A DNA stretch of 41,919 nt from CADEEV01 sp964442185 (GCA_964442185.1 CAYTWT010000226.1:1-41919), one strand, 5' to 3'; positions 1-8,781 are shown, numbered from the stretch's first letter. The notes: generated from the sequence alone by a model not told the origin. Numbers and translations are program-made.

Positions 1-964
1 GCGTCGCCTTCGGGTCGGGGTGAGCTTTGCGCCATTCCCCCATCGCGACCTCGGCCGCCTTTGGGTCCCCGGGATGAAGCGCTTCGAGCCGTCGCTTCTC
101 GGCGAGCCGGGTGCTGACGGCCGGACCCCCCTCGGGCGCTACGAAAGCGGGCACGAAGGTCACCATCACGACACCGCCGTTCTTCGCCATGAGTGCCAGC
201 ACGTCGTCGGGGACGTTGCGCGGAGAGTCGGAGATGGCCCGCGCCGAGGAGTGGGAGAAGATCACCGGCGCCGCCGACACCCGCAGCGTGTCGCGCATCG
301 TGTCCGGAGAGACGTGCGAAAGGTCGATCAACATGCCGACGCGGTTCATCTCGCGCACGACCTCCTCGCCGAAGGCTGTGAGCCCTCCGCTCTTTGGCTC
401 GTCGGTCGCCGAATCGGCCCACGGCGTGTTGGAGGTGTGCGTGAGCGTCATGTACCGCGCGCCCAGCTGGTAAAACATCCGCAGCGCCCCGAGCGAGCCG
501 TCGATGGAATGCCCACCCTCGATGCCGATCAGCGAAGCGATCTTGCCCGTCTTGAAGATCCGCTCGACGTCGGCGGCGGTGAGCGCCAGCTCGAAGACGT
601 CGGGATAGCGCCGCAGCATGCCGTAGACGAGATCGATCTGTTCCAGCGTGGCCCATGTCGCCTCGGGACCCTGCATCTCCACCGGCACGTAGACCGACCA
701 GAACTGCCCGCCGAGCTGGCCCGCCCGCAGCCGCGCGAGATCGGTGTGGAGCGATGGCTGCGGCTGCCGCAGGTCGAGTTTCGCGAGGTCGAGACCGGCC
801 TTCTCGCGGACCTGCCACGGGTAATCGTTGTGGCCATCGATGAGCGGCGTGCCACGCATCAGCGCGCGCGCATGCTGTACGGGGTCGGGAGCAGGTGACG
901 CGCCCAGCAACAGGAGCAAGCTCGGAGCGAGGAGCGCGCGAAGGGAGCGGCGCATGGATTTCAT
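1..964 (-). CDS. Membrane dipeptidase (peptidase family M19), C-terminus outside window
   Basis: Renal-dipeptidase-type zinc enzyme that hydrolyses dipeptides, probably exported. The N-terminus is a signal peptide (MKSMRRSLRALLAPSLLLLL, then GASPAP). The metal-binding HNDYPW motif follows (family HxD pair), then a GIEGGHSIDG segment supplying the bridging Glu and an LTHTSNTPWAD segment. DLSHVS and FSHSSAR supply further conserved histidines of the fold. The frame runs off the left edge, so the extreme C-terminus is missing. I chose the ATG at 964; a second in-frame ATG lies at 955. A TATGCT hexamer ends 7 nt before 964 and there is no Shine-Dalgarno, which favours 964 and a leaderless transcript. 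It lies downstream of the M24 peptidase gene on the same strand. The family assignment is secure; the natural substrate is not visible. Confidence 0.93.
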   Translation of the reverse strand, partial: MKSMRRSLRALLAPSLLLLLGASPAPDPVQHARALMRGTPLIDGHNDYPWQVREKAGLDLAKLDLRQPQPSLHTDLARLRAGQLGGQFWSVYVPVEMQGPEATWATLEQIDLVYGMLRRYPDVFELALTAADVERIFKTGKIASLIGIEGGHSIDGSLGALRMFYQLGARYMTLTHTSNTPWADSATDEPKSGGLTAFGEEVVREMNRVGMLIDLSHVSPDTMRDTLRVSAAPVIFSHSSARAISDSPRNVPDDVLALMAKNGGVVMVTFVPAFVAPEGGPAVSTRLAEKRRLEALHPGDPKAAEVAMGEWRKAHPDPKAT

Positions 965-971
965 CGTCGCT

Positions 972-977
972 AGCATA
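972..977 (-). promoter_or_regulatory. Predicted -10 element for leaderless M19 gene
   Basis: TATGCT on the minus strand, 7 nt before the ATG at 964. There is no convincing -35 hexamer. The spacing would place transcription start at or next to the A of the start codon. Confidence 0.4.
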
Positions 978-1025
978 CTTGAAGCGCACCGCTCCGGAGC
1001 AGCAAAGGCACGCGAGCTGCAGCCT

Positions 1026-2354
1026 TCAAGCGGCGCACGCGGCCTCGATGGCCTCGACTCGCTTCGGGACCAGCGTCAGGTTCTCGGGCGGGCCCTTGGG
1101 CCGCACCACCACGTCGTCCTCGATGCGAACGCCGCCGAAGTCGAGAAAGCGCTCGGCTTTCGTGAAGTCGACCCGGCCGCGATGCTTGCGGCGCAGCGCA
1201 CGATCGTTGAGGAGCGCCGCGATGAAATAGATCCCCGGCTCGATCGTGATGACGAAGCCCGGCTCGAGCCGCGCCCGGAAGCGGATCCGAGCCGTCTTCG
1301 TCTTGGGGAGCCGCCGGGCCGGGCCGCCCTGGGTATCGTGGACGTCGAGGCCGAGCGTATGCCCGATGCCGTGGGGAAAGAACAGGCGTACCGCTTCGGT
1401 CTGCGTCAGCTCGTCGAGGCTGCCGTGAAGCAGGCGGAGATCCCGAAGACCCTCCGACAGGCAGCGCTCGGCGAGCCGCTGCAGTGCCATGCTGGTATTG
1501 CCGGCGCGCGCGAAGTCGATGCAGCGAGCTTGCGTTTCGAGGACGATCGAATAGATGTCGCGCTGGCGCGCGCTGAAGCGGCCGTTCACCGGGAAGCTGC
1601 GCGTGACGTCGGCCGTGTAGCCGCGGTACTCCGAGCCGGCGTCGATCAGTAATAGCTCGCCGCGGCGCAGCCGCGAGCGATTCGCGTGGTAGTGCAGCAC
1701 GGCGCCATTGCGGCCTGTCGCGACGATCGACGTGTAGCCCAGGTCGGTGCCACCCGCGTGGCGGAAATGGCGCTCCAGCTCCGCCTGCACCTGGTATTCG
1801 TAGAGCCCGGCGCGTGCGAAGCGCATGGCCGCCAGATGACCTACCGCCGTGACGGCGCTGGCCCGGCGCAGCAGCGCGAGCTCGCCCTCGTCCTTGACGA
1901 GGCGCAGGTCGTCGAGGGCGTCCCGGAGCTCAGGGCGCCGCAACCGGACGTTCGGGCGTACCTTCCTTACAAGGGGAGCGGCAAACGCATCGGCGTGAAC
2001 GAGCCGGGGAGCACGGGCCTTGAGCACCGCGTCCAACTCGTCGCGATAGCGCACGGAGCGGATGCCGAAGCGGTCGCGAGCCTCGCCAGCACTCGGGATG
2101 CGCCCCAGCCAGACCGCGTGCGCCTGCGAGAGCCGCGGCACGAACAGCGTCTCGCTGCCGCGTGCGGGATCCAGCACCAGCACGCAGCCGGGTTCGGAGA
2201 CCCCGCTCAGGTACAGAAGATCGGAGGACTGCCGATAGGCGAAGCGCACGTCGCCGTTGCGCACCAACTCGGGCGCGGCCGCCAGAACGATGAGTCCGTC
2301 GGGCAGCTGCTTCATGAGGGCGCGGCGGTGGCGCCGGTAGAGCTCGGTCGACAT
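1026..2354 (-). CDS. pepP: Xaa-Pro aminopeptidase (aminopeptidase P, family M24B)
   Basis: Cytoplasmic di-metal peptidase that removes an N-terminal residue preceding proline. The N-terminal creatinase/AMP-N domain begins LYRRHRRALMKQLPDG and contains FAYRQSSDLLYLSG, which is typical of PepP. The C-terminal pita-bread domain has the five metal ligands in order: DAGSEYRGYTADVTR (two Asp), FPHGIGHTLGLDVHD (His), TIEPGIYF (Glu) and GGVRIEDDVVV (Glu). Its 442 residues match the family length. A GTG at 2357 is also in frame. I prefer the ATG at 2354 because a TACCAT hexamer ends 6 nt before it, in the leaderless arrangement seen across this window. No signal peptide. It sits between the membrane protein gene at 2414 and the M19 dipeptidase, so peptide breakdown is a plausible common theme. 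Confidence 0.93.
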   Translation of the reverse strand: MSTELYRRHRRALMKQLPDGLIVLAAAPELVRNGDVRFAYRQSSDLLYLSGVSEPGCVLVLDPARGSETLFVPRLSQAHAVWLGRIPSAGEARDRFGIRSVRYRDELDAVLKARAPRLVHADAFAAPLVRKVRPNVRLRRPELRDALDDLRLVKDEGELALLRRASAVTAVGHLAAMRFARAGLYEYQVQAELERHFRHAGGTDLGYTSIVATGRNGAVLHYHANRSRLRRGELLLIDAGSEYRGYTADVTRSFPVNGRFSARQRDIYSIVLETQARCIDFARAGNTSMALQRLAERCLSEGLRDLRLLHGSLDELTQTEAVRLFFPHGIGHTLGLDVHDTQGGPARRLPKTKTARIRFRARLEPGFVITIEPGIYFIAALLNDRALRRKHRGRVDFTKAERFLDFGGVRIEDDVVVRPKGPPENLTLVPKRVEAIEAACAA

Positions 2355-2360
2355 CACCGG

Positions 2361-2366
2361 ATGGTA
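2361..2366 (-). promoter_or_regulatory. Predicted -10 element for leaderless pepP-like gene
   Basis: TACCAT on the minus strand, six nucleotides before the ATG at 2354. No Shine-Dalgarno is present between it and the start. Confidence 0.4.
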
Positions 2367-2413
2367 GACCGTTTCCCGTATTCAGATCTCGATCCGAAGC
2401 CAGGCCCGCTCCC

Positions 2414-3535
2414 TCACGGACGCGCGAAACTCGGGGTGATGACGCGATCCCGCTGTAGAAAGATGAAGTGGTCGAAGTAGTAGTGGACCATCAGGAACGA
2501 CAGCATCACGCTGTAGAAGGCGAAGAAGTGCTGGCCGGCGTGGATCTGCCCGAACAGGAACATCTTGAACGGGCCGCCCGTCTCGAAGAGGCTCAGGTTG
2601 ACCGCGAGGCCGAGCACCACGAAGTACAAGGCCGCGGTGAGCAGCGTGAAGGCGAGACACATCGCGTACAGCGTCGTGCCGCGGCGCGAGACGCGCGTCA
2701 CGAACTCCGAGCCAATCAGCCCTCGGGCCGCGCGGTAGCGGTTGAGGTACAGCACGATCGCGAGGTACTGGAAGCTGTGCCAGGTGTTGAGCCCCTGGAA
2801 GGCCACGTCCAGGTTGGCGAGTGTCGGCGTCAGGAAGAAGAGCGCCGCGGCAATCACGATCAGCAGCGTCTTGCCGGGGTGCAGCCGTCCCTCGCGCCAC
2901 TCCCGTGCCGACTTCCAGGCGAACGCCAGGGCGAAACCGATGAAGGCGGCCCATACGGGCCAGGCGACCCACGGCTGCTTCAGGAACTCGGGGAAAAGCA
3001 GCGTGCGGCCGCCGGTCTGGAACTGACCCTTGATGAATTTCTCCGTGGCGATCGGGTACATCGCGGTCGCGAGCAGGCCGTAGTCGACGATCCGGCCCGT
3101 CCAGTCCCAGCCACGCGGGTCCTTCATGCGGTAGGCGTCGGTGACGTAGGCGACCTGGTGGATCACGTGCACCGAGGCCCACAGGAAGAAGATCGTCACG
3201 AGCAGCGTGAGGTTCGTGATCGCCAGCATCACGATCAGCGGCGGCAGCAGCAGCGCTCCGAGCGTATAGCGCGGCCAGTGCTCGCGGAAGCGGGGCTCCA
3301 TGACGGTCATGGTGTAGGTGGCGAAGAGATGGGGGCCGCCGATCAACAGTGTGACGGTCAGGTCGACGTAGATGTTCTTGCCCAGCACCACGTAAGACAG
3401 GTGCGGGAAGACCACGAACGCGGCGGACAGGATGATGAACGCCAGGTCGTAGCCACGGCTCACCAGCCAGGTCCCCGACCGGGTCAGGTCCTCCGCCACG
3501 CCGAAACGGGTGCCGTCGAGGGTTACGCTCGCCAT
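2414..3535 (-). CDS. Polytopic membrane protein with intramembrane histidines, function unknown
   Basis: A 373-residue inner-membrane protein with roughly eight hydrophobic segments. I do not recognise a named function. Conserved-looking histidines cluster in or at the ends of the membrane segments: FPHLSYVV, GGPHLFATYT, ASVHVIHQVAY, NTWHSFQYLAIVLYLNRYR, and near the C-terminus GQIHAGQHFFAFYS and MVHYYFDHFIF. Such a distribution is seen in membrane metalloenzymes with His-liganded iron, for example Brp/Blh-type carotenoid dioxygenases, but there is no clear family signature, so that is only a hypothesis. A GGTAAG just upstream of the ATG may serve as a weak ribosome site. Its neighbours are the ArsR regulator upstream and aminopeptidase P downstream, all on the minus strand with separate gaps of 82 and about 59 bp. 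Confidence 0.8.
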   Translation of the reverse strand: MASVTLDGTRFGVAEDLTRSGTWLVSRGYDLAFIILSAAFVVFPHLSYVVLGKNIYVDLTVTLLIGGPHLFATYTMTVMEPRFREHWPRYTLGALLLPPLIVMLAITNLTLLVTIFFLWASVHVIHQVAYVTDAYRMKDPRGWDWTGRIVDYGLLATAMYPIATEKFIKGQFQTGGRTLLFPEFLKQPWVAWPVWAAFIGFALAFAWKSAREWREGRLHPGKTLLIVIAAALFFLTPTLANLDVAFQGLNTWHSFQYLAIVLYLNRYRAARGLIGSEFVTRVSRRGTTLYAMCLAFTLLTAALYFVVLGLAVNLSLFETGGPFKMFLFGQIHAGQHFFAFYSVMLSFLMVHYYFDHFIFLQRDRVITPSFARP

Positions 3536-3617
3536 GCGGGGCTTACCATGCAGGGGCTAGTGTAACCGGTCAGCACGGCCGGTCGGGCATGGCGCGGGGG
3601 GTGCGTTTCGCCCACCC

Positions 3618-3980
3618 TTACGCCCCCGTTCTCTCCATGATGTGCTCGAGCGCGTTCTGGATCAGACCGGCGACGTGGCGGTCGGAGAGTGAGTAGAAGA
3701 TGTGCTTGCCCTCGCGGCGGCGATGCACGAGCCCTTCGGCGCGCAACAGCCGCAGCCGTTGAGAGACGGTTGAGAGCTCGGCACGCGTCGATTCCGCGAT
3801 CTCCGACACGCACGACTCGCCCGCCGCCAGCAGTTCCAGGATCTGCAGCCGCTCGGAGTCGCCCAGGCTCTTGAACAGCCGACCGGCCCGCTCGAGCGCT
3901 TCCGCCCCGTAACGCGGGACGCGCGCCCCGTGGCTGTGATCGGCGGCGCCTCGCCGGATCGGTCGCGGCTTGGCCCTCAC
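3618..3980 (-). CDS. ArsR/SmtB-family metal-responsive repressor, zinc alpha5-type sensor
   Basis: A 120-residue winged-helix repressor. The DNA-recognition part reads ESCVSEIAESTRAELSTVSQ, followed by the beta-wing RRREGKHIFYSL. In the C-terminal helix, D100, H102, H113 and E116 (SDRHVAGLIQNALEHIME) have exactly the spacing of the SmtB/CzrA alpha5 zinc site (Asp, +2 His, +11 His, +3 Glu). C57 sits where SmtB has its alpha3 cysteine, and the N-terminal arm has H15 and H17. By family knowledge this predicts a Zn(II)/Co(II)-released repressor rather than an arsenic sensor. The start is GTG. It lies 9 nt after the stop of the propeller protein gene and is probably co-transcribed with it. No metal transporter is adjacent, so its target is unclear. 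Confidence 0.9.
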   Translation of the reverse strand: MRAKPRPIRRGAADHSHGARVPRYGAEALERAGRLFKSLGDSERLQILELLAAGESCVSEIAESTRAELSTVSQRLRLLRAEGLVHRRREGKHIFYSLSDRHVAGLIQNALEHIMERTGA

Positions 3981-3989
3981 GCCCGAACT

Positions 3990-6900
3990 CTACTGCTTCG
4001 CGACCGGCTCCGGAAACAGCCCGATCTTCGCCTCCGCGGCGAGCCTGCGGTACGCGGCCACGTCGGCCGCGAAGACCTTCTCCATCTCCGCCTGGAAGGC
4101 CGCGAGCCTGGCGCCCGCCTGCTTGAGCAGCTCCCGCTGCGTGGGGCTGGGCGGGTCCATCGAGGATGACAAGAAATAGTACGCCTCGCCAATCCGCGAG
4201 TAGACGTCGAGATCGGGGGCGATGCCCTTGGTTTCCGGGGCTTGCCATAAGCGCTTCTCCAGGCCGTCGAGCGCCTCGAGCAGCGCGTCACCACTCTTGA
4301 CGAGCGGCTTCTCGGCGATCGTCTTCTTGTCCTTCTCGCCCGCAGCTTCGGCCGCGCGCCGCACCCGTTCCTGAACCGCTCCGATATCCTGCTTCGTCTG
4401 GCGCAGGCGTGCCACCGCATCCGCGACGCCGTCGGAGAGGGCCCCCGCCTCTAGGATCGCCTCGTAACGGGCCGCCCAGTCGACCGGCGTATTCTTCGAG
4501 CGCGGGTCGGGCAGCACCCTGACGACCTGGCTGGCCTCGTGGCCTGCGTACTTTAGCGAGATCGTGTAGCTCCCCGGCGGCACTTCGGGCCCGGAAGGGT
4601 TGTCGTCTTCTTCACGCGGGTCGTCTTCGGCGCGCGGCAGCGTCTTGAAGTCATCGCGTTTGAGATCCCACGCCGCCCGGTTGACGCCGAGACGAGCCGG
4701 CGCCTTGAAGTTCCGGATCACCCTGCCCGAGGCGTCCTTCACGATGATCTCGACCTTGGGCCTCTTGTCCTCGTCCGTAGCTTTCTTCTCTTTCTTCTCA
4801 CCCGTCTCTGCCGCCGCCGCCCGACGCTTGTCGGCCCGCTCCTTCTCCTTGCGCGCGCGCTCCTTGTCGTCGTCCTGCACGGGCAGTCCGGGCAGATTCA
4901 TCGAGTACGTCAGGATCGCGCCATAGGGCCGGTTCTCGCCCCGGAACTCGCCGGCGCCGAAGCCGAAGCCGCCGTCCTCAGGCTTGCTCCAGTAGCCCTG
5001 GGCATCGGCCACGCCGTAGAAGTGCAGCGGCTCCGCCAGCGCCTCGCCCGTCATCGCGCGCAGCGGGCGGATGTCGTCGAGGATGTAGAGAGCGCGGCCG
5101 TGGGTGGCGATCACCAGGTCGTGGTCGCGCGGGTGGATCCGAAGATCCATCACCGACGCCGTGGGCAGAGCCTTCTTGAGGTGGCTCCACGACGCGCCGC
5201 CATCCGAGGAGGTGTAGAGGCCAAACTCGGTCCCGAGGAACAGCAGGTCCTTCTTCACCACGTCCTGCGCGAGCGTCAGGCAATAGCCGCGCAGCTCGCC
5301 GGTCGCGAGGCTCTTCCAGGTTCGGCCGTAGTCCGTGGTCTTGTAGGCGTAAGGCGTCCAGTCGGAGCGCCGGTGGTTGTCGAACACCACGAAAGCCGTG
5401 CCCGCATCGAAGTGTGACGGACGGATCTGCGGCACCCAGGTATTCGCCGGAACGCCGGCGATGTTCTTCTCGACCGAGGCCCAGGTCTTGCCGGCATCGC
5501 GTGTGAGCTGCACCCGGCCATCATCGGTGCCGACCCAGACGAGGCCCTTCTCGATCGGGCTGGGAGCGATCGCGATGATGGTCGTGAAGTTCTCGGCAGC
5601 GGTCACGTCGGGCGTCAGGCCGCCGCTCTCATCCTGCTTCTGCCAGTCGGGGTTGTTCGAGGTCAGGTCGGGGCTCGCAAGTTCCCAGGTCTCGCCACGG
5701 TCCTTCGAGCGGTGCAGGAATTGGCTGCCCAGATACACCGTGTCCGGATCGAAGGGATCGATGGCGAGGCCGGTATTCCAGTTGAAGCGCAGGCGCGTGC
5801 CCTCGGGAGGTGCTGGCTTCACCAGCTTCTCTTCACCCGTCTGGAGGTTCCAGCGCATCAGGAAGCCGCCTTGCGAGAGTGAATAGCCGCGTGACGAATC
5901 ACGGGGATCGGGCAGCGTCTCGAAGCCGTCGCCGCCGCCCACCACTTGGAAGTGGTGGTTGCGGATGCCGCCACTCTGGTAGACCTGCGAGGGGCCGCGC
6001 CAGGAGCCGTTGTCCTGGAGGCCGCCGTACACGTGATACGGCCGATCGTCGTCGACGGCGACGTGGTAGTACTGCGCGAGCGGCACGCTCGAGACGAAGC
6101 GAAAGCTCTGACCGCGGTCGCGACTCTCCGCGACGCCGCCGTCGTTGCCGACGTACATGTGGGCCGGGTCGCTCGGGTCGATCCACATCGCGTGATGGTC
6201 GCCGTGGATCAGCTCCCAGGTGGCGCCGGGAACGACGGCCCAGGTCTTACCACCGTCCTCGGAGACGCGTGGGTTGTATTCGAGGTTGTAGACGCGGTTG
6301 GGCGTCTGCGGGTCGACGCGCAGGTCGCAGAAGTAGAAGGGCCGCGGGTTGACCTTGGGCTGGTCGTTCATGGTCTTGAAGCTGCGGCCGCCATCGCTCG
6401 AACGCAACATGGCGCTCTTCTCCGCCTCGACGATGGCGTAGACGATCTGCGGATCCGAGGCCGAGATCGCGAGGCCGATGCGACCCAGCTCGCCCTCGGG
6501 CAGCCCGTCCTCCTCTTGAAGCTTCTTCCAGGTGGCGCCGCCGTCATGCGTGACGTGGAGGCTCGATCCCGGCCCGCCCGACTTGAAGAACCACGGCCAG
6601 CGCCGGAACTGCCACATCGCCGCGAACAGCTTGCCAGGGTTCTTCGGGTCGAGAACCAGGTCGCCGCAGCCCGTTTTCTCGTCGACGTAGAGGATCTTCT
6701 TCCAGTTCTTGCCGCCGTCCTCGGTCTTGAAGACGCCGCGATCGGCGTTTTCTCCCCACTCCTGGCCCGGCGCGCACACCCACGCCGTGTCGGGATTCGA
6801 AGGATGCAGCGCGATCCGGTAGATGCGCTCGGTCTTCTCCAGGCCGAGATGGGACCAGGTCTTGCCGCCATCGATCGTGCGGTAGATGCCATTGCCCACC

Positions 6901-7256
6901 GACACGCTGTTCCGGGTGTTGCCCTCTCCGGTGCCCACCCAGACGACGTCCGGGTTCGCCTGATAGATGGCCAGAGCGCCGATCGCGTGCACGGGCTGGT
7001 CGTCGAACATCGGCGAGAAGGTCAGGGCCCCATTCGTGGACTTCCACGCGCCACCCGTGGCGGCGCCCGCCCAGACCAGGTCCGGGTTCGAGACCGAGGC
7101 GTCGATGGCTGCGATGCGCCCGCTCATGCCCGCCGGACCGATCGAGCGCGCCTTCAGGCCGGCCAGCGTGTCGGGATCGATCCCGGCGCGCACAGGAAGC
7201 GCGAGGCTCAGCGCAAGCAAGACCAGGACAGCGCGATGCGTGGCAGCGACGTTCAT
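3990..7256 (-). CDS. Secreted sortilin/VPS10-like multi-blade BNR beta-propeller protein
   Basis: A 1088-residue exported protein. The signal peptide is MNVAATHRAVLVLLALSLAL followed by PVRAG. Residues about 30-720 hold repeated BNR/Asp-box units (STNGALTFSPM, TIDGGKTWSHLG, TEDGGKNWKKI, THDGGATWKKL, SSDGGRSFKTM, SEDGGKTWAV, SRDRGQSFRF, SKDRGETWEL, TRDAGKTWAS, TTDYGRTWKS, SSDGGASWSHL), as in sortilin N-terminal and xyloglucanase-like propellers. A Lys/Glu/Arg-rich linker (about 810-850) leads to an Ig-like segment and a helical C-terminal region. Proteins of this kind are abundant in Acidobacteriota and Bacteroidota; neither substrate nor enzymatic activity can be read from the sequence. It has a strong Shine-Dalgarno (GGAGG, ten nucleotides before the ATG). 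The ArsR/SmtB-type gene follows after 9 nt, hinting at metal-linked control of the pair. Confidence 0.92.
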   Translation of the reverse strand: MNVAATHRAVLVLLALSLALPVRAGIDPDTLAGLKARSIGPAGMSGRIAAIDASVSNPDLVWAGAATGGAWKSTNGALTFSPMFDDQPVHAIGALAIYQANPDVVWVGTGEGNTRNSVSVGNGIYRTIDGGKTWSHLGLEKTERIYRIALHPSNPDTAWVCAPGQEWGENADRGVFKTEDGGKNWKKILYVDEKTGCGDLVLDPKNPGKLFAAMWQFRRWPWFFKSGGPGSSLHVTHDGGATWKKLQEEDGLPEGELGRIGLAISASDPQIVYAIVEAEKSAMLRSSDGGRSFKTMNDQPKVNPRPFYFCDLRVDPQTPNRVYNLEYNPRVSEDGGKTWAVVPGATWELIHGDHHAMWIDPSDPAHMYVGNDGGVAESRDRGQSFRFVSSVPLAQYYHVAVDDDRPYHVYGGLQDNGSWRGPSQVYQSGGIRNHHFQVVGGGDGFETLPDPRDSSRGYSLSQGGFLMRWNLQTGEEKLVKPAPPEGTRLRFNWNTGLAIDPFDPDTVYLGSQFLHRSKDRGETWELASPDLTSNNPDWQKQDESGGLTPDVTAAENFTTIIAIAPSPIEKGLVWVGTDDGRVQLTRDAGKTWASVEKNIAGVPANTWVPQIRPSHFDAGTAFVVFDNHRRSDWTPYAYKTTDYGRTWKSLATGELRGYCLTLAQDVVKKDLLFLGTEFGLYTSSDGGASWSHLKKALPTASVMDLRIHPRDHDLVIATHGRALYILDDIRPLRAMTGEALAEPLHFYGVADAQGYWSKPEDGGFGFGAGEFRGENRPYGAILTYSMNLPGLPVQDDDKERARKEKERADKRRAAAAETGEKKEKKATDEDKRPKVEIIVKDASGRVIRNFKAPARLGVNRAAWDLKRDDFKTLPRAEDDPREEDDNPSGPEVPPGSYTISLKYAGHEASQVVRVLPDPRSKNTPVDWAARYEAILEAGALSDGVADAVARLRQTKQDIGAVQERVRRAAEAAGEKDKKTIAEKPLVKSGDALLEALDGLEKRLWQAPETKGIAPDLDVYSRIGEAYYFLSSSMDPPSPTQRELLKQAGARLAAFQAEMEKVFAADVAAYRRLAAEAKIGLFPEPVAKQ

Positions 7257-7327
7257 CCTATTGATCCTCCAAGCTTCCCGGAGACGCGAGTCTACAACCG
7301 AAGCGGGTCGCAGCGCGGCCGGCTCGT

Positions 7328-7357
7328 TTGACCGGTGGTGGTCGGCGGAACTAGCCT
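7328..7357 (+). promoter_or_regulatory. Predicted promoter of the leaderless GNAT gene
   Basis: TTGACC (7328-7333), an 18-bp spacer, then TAGCCT (7352-7357). The -10 ends 7 nt before the ATG at 7365, so the transcript should begin at the start codon. The good -35 makes this one of the best-supported leaderless promoters in the window. Confidence 0.55.
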
Positions 7358-7364
7358 CGCCGTG

Positions 7365-7889
7365 ATGCCTGTGCTCGAGACCGAACGACTGGCGCTTTGT
7401 CGGCTCTGCGTCGACGACAGTGAGTTCGTTCTAGAACTGCTGAACGAGCCGGCCTTCCTGCTCCATATCGGAGACAAGGGGGTAAGGACCACGGCGGATG
7501 CGGTTCAGTACATCCTGGCGGGGCCGGTGGCGAGCTACGAACGCCACGGTTTCGGGCTCTATCGGGTGGGCTTGAGGCAGACGCGCCAACCGATCGGGAT
7601 CTGCGGCTTGTTGAAGAGGGACTCGCTCCCGGATGTGGACCTCGGTTTTGCCCTGCTGGAGCGGTTCTGGTCGATGGGCTACGCCTTCGAATCCGCGACG
7701 GCGGTGCTGGCCCAGGCGCGCGACAGGTTGGGTCTGAAACGGATCGTCGCCGTCACCTCCCCCGACAACGTCGCCTCAATCGGGCTTCTGGCGAAGCTCG
7801 GTTTTTCGTTGGAAGGCATGGCTCGCTTGTCCGAGGACGCACCTGAAGTGAAGCTGTTTGCGCTCGATATGCCTAGAACTGGAAGGTGA
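7365..7889 (+). CDS. GNAT-family N-acetyltransferase (RimJ/RimL type)
   Basis: A 174-residue GCN5-related acetyltransferase using acetyl-CoA; the acceptor is unknown. It begins LETERLALCRL, the usual RimJ/RimL opening. It continues with a GFGLYRVGLRQ beta strand, PIGICGLLKRD, LGFALLERFWSMGYAFESAT (acetyl-CoA-binding loop region and following helix) and TSPDNVASIGLLAKLGFSLEG, the conserved C-terminal N-x-x-S-x-x-x-x-x-K-x-G-F pattern. A GTG at 7335 would extend the protein by ten residues, but the promoter at 7328-7357 favours the ATG at 7365. Its last 17 bp overlap, tail to tail, the end of the barrel gene on the other strand. Confidence 0.9.
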   Translation: MPVLETERLALCRLCVDDSEFVLELLNEPAFLLHIGDKGVRTTADAVQYILAGPVASYERHGFGLYRVGLRQTRQPIGICGLLKRDSLPDVDLGFALLERFWSMGYAFESATAVLAQARDRLGLKRIVAVTSPDNVASIGLLAKLGFSLEGMARLSEDAPEVKLFALDMPRTGR

Positions 7890-8781
7890 AGCCCGAGAGC
7901 ACGTTCAGCTTTTCGTCCTGATCGCCGTGGAGACCTTTCGCAATGGGAATCTGTACGCCGAGCCGGAAGAACGTTCCGCGGCCAAGGCGCACCAACAGGC
8001 GCGGGCTGATGTAGAGCATCGAGCCACCGCTGTTGGGATCGATCTCGCCCGGCTGCTCTTCGTCGTATCCCGCGTCCCTGAAGTTGGCCTCGACGATGCC
8101 ATTCAGTGAGCCGACCAATGGCCGTTCGTACGCGACGTTTGCAAAGAAGGCGTCACCGTAGTGATAGCCGTGCTTGTTGCGGCCGTTGAAGCGCCCACTG
8201 ACGGAACCATAGAGGGAGCCGGGGCCCATCAGACGCGAGAAGGAACCGCCGACCATGTAGGAGGTAGCGCCGGTTCCCGGCTGCAGGTGCTCCTCGAGAC
8301 GCTCTCCACCCTCCATGCCATCGTTCTCGCCCCAACCGGGACGCACACCCGCCGAGAACGCGAACCACGAGCCAGCGCTCATCGCTCCCAGCCTCAGATG
8401 GCCGAGCAGCTCCGGGTCCGAGAAGCCGCGCAGCGACTCCGACACGCCGTCCATCTCGATCGTGCGGTTGGCGATCGGCATGCGCGCCAACAACGTGAGG
8501 CGACGGTGAACGGAGTAGCCGACGGAGAACGTCGTGCGGTACTCGGTCTCCGCCTCGCGAAGGCTCTCATCCTCTTCCGAAACCTGATCCTTGGAGTAGC
8601 GATCGAAATCGACGCCGAGGCGCAGCGCCTTCGGCAGGAAGATCTGCGAGCCTACGAGCGTGTAGGTCGGATCTCCACAGCTGCACATCGAGCAGGCCTC
8701 GGCCGGGCGCGCCGTGAGCATGACGCTCGCCGCCAGGGACAAGGCCAGGAAACGGACGGCAAACGACGTAGACGGGGACAT
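7873..8781 (-). CDS. Outer-membrane beta-barrel protein with Cys cluster at its mature N-terminus
   Basis: A 302-residue exported protein. After the signal peptide (predicted cleavage RPAEA/C) the mature chain starts with C30, C33 and C35 in CSMCSCGDPTY. The rest is alternating amphipathic strands rich in Tyr, Phe, Gly and Arg, ending in FTFQF. A C-terminal Phe is the usual BAM recognition residue of outer-membrane barrels. Periplasmic turns are acidic (SEEDESLREAE, GYDEEQPGEIDP). It resembles the broad family of putative transporter barrels, but I cannot name a substrate. The CxxCxC-G-D-P head looks like a metal site or disulfide anchor. A strong Shine-Dalgarno (GAGGAGG) precedes the ATG. 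It lies 49 nt downstream of the Cys-rich gene and is probably the third gene of the GntR operon. Confidence 0.82.
   Translation of the reverse strand: MSPSTSFAVRFLALSLAASVMLTARPAEACSMCSCGDPTYTLVGSQIFLPKALRLGVDFDRYSKDQVSEEDESLREAETEYRTTFSVGYSVHRRLTLLARMPIANRTIEMDGVSESLRGFSDPELLGHLRLGAMSAGSWFAFSAGVRPGWGENDGMEGGERLEEHLQPGTGATSYMVGGSFSRLMGPGSLYGSVSGRFNGRNKHGYHYGDAFFANVAYERPLVGSLNGIVEANFRDAGYDEEQPGEIDPNSGGSMLYISPRLLVRLGRGTFFRLGVQIPIAKGLHGDQDEKLNVLSGFTFQF

Noticed and set aside
1006..1021. Sigma-54-like site on the plus strand (GGCACG-N4-CTGCA, GG-N10-GC spacing)
   Set aside because: It points antisense into the pepP gene with no gene to serve, so it is probably chance despite the NtrC-type regulator in the window.
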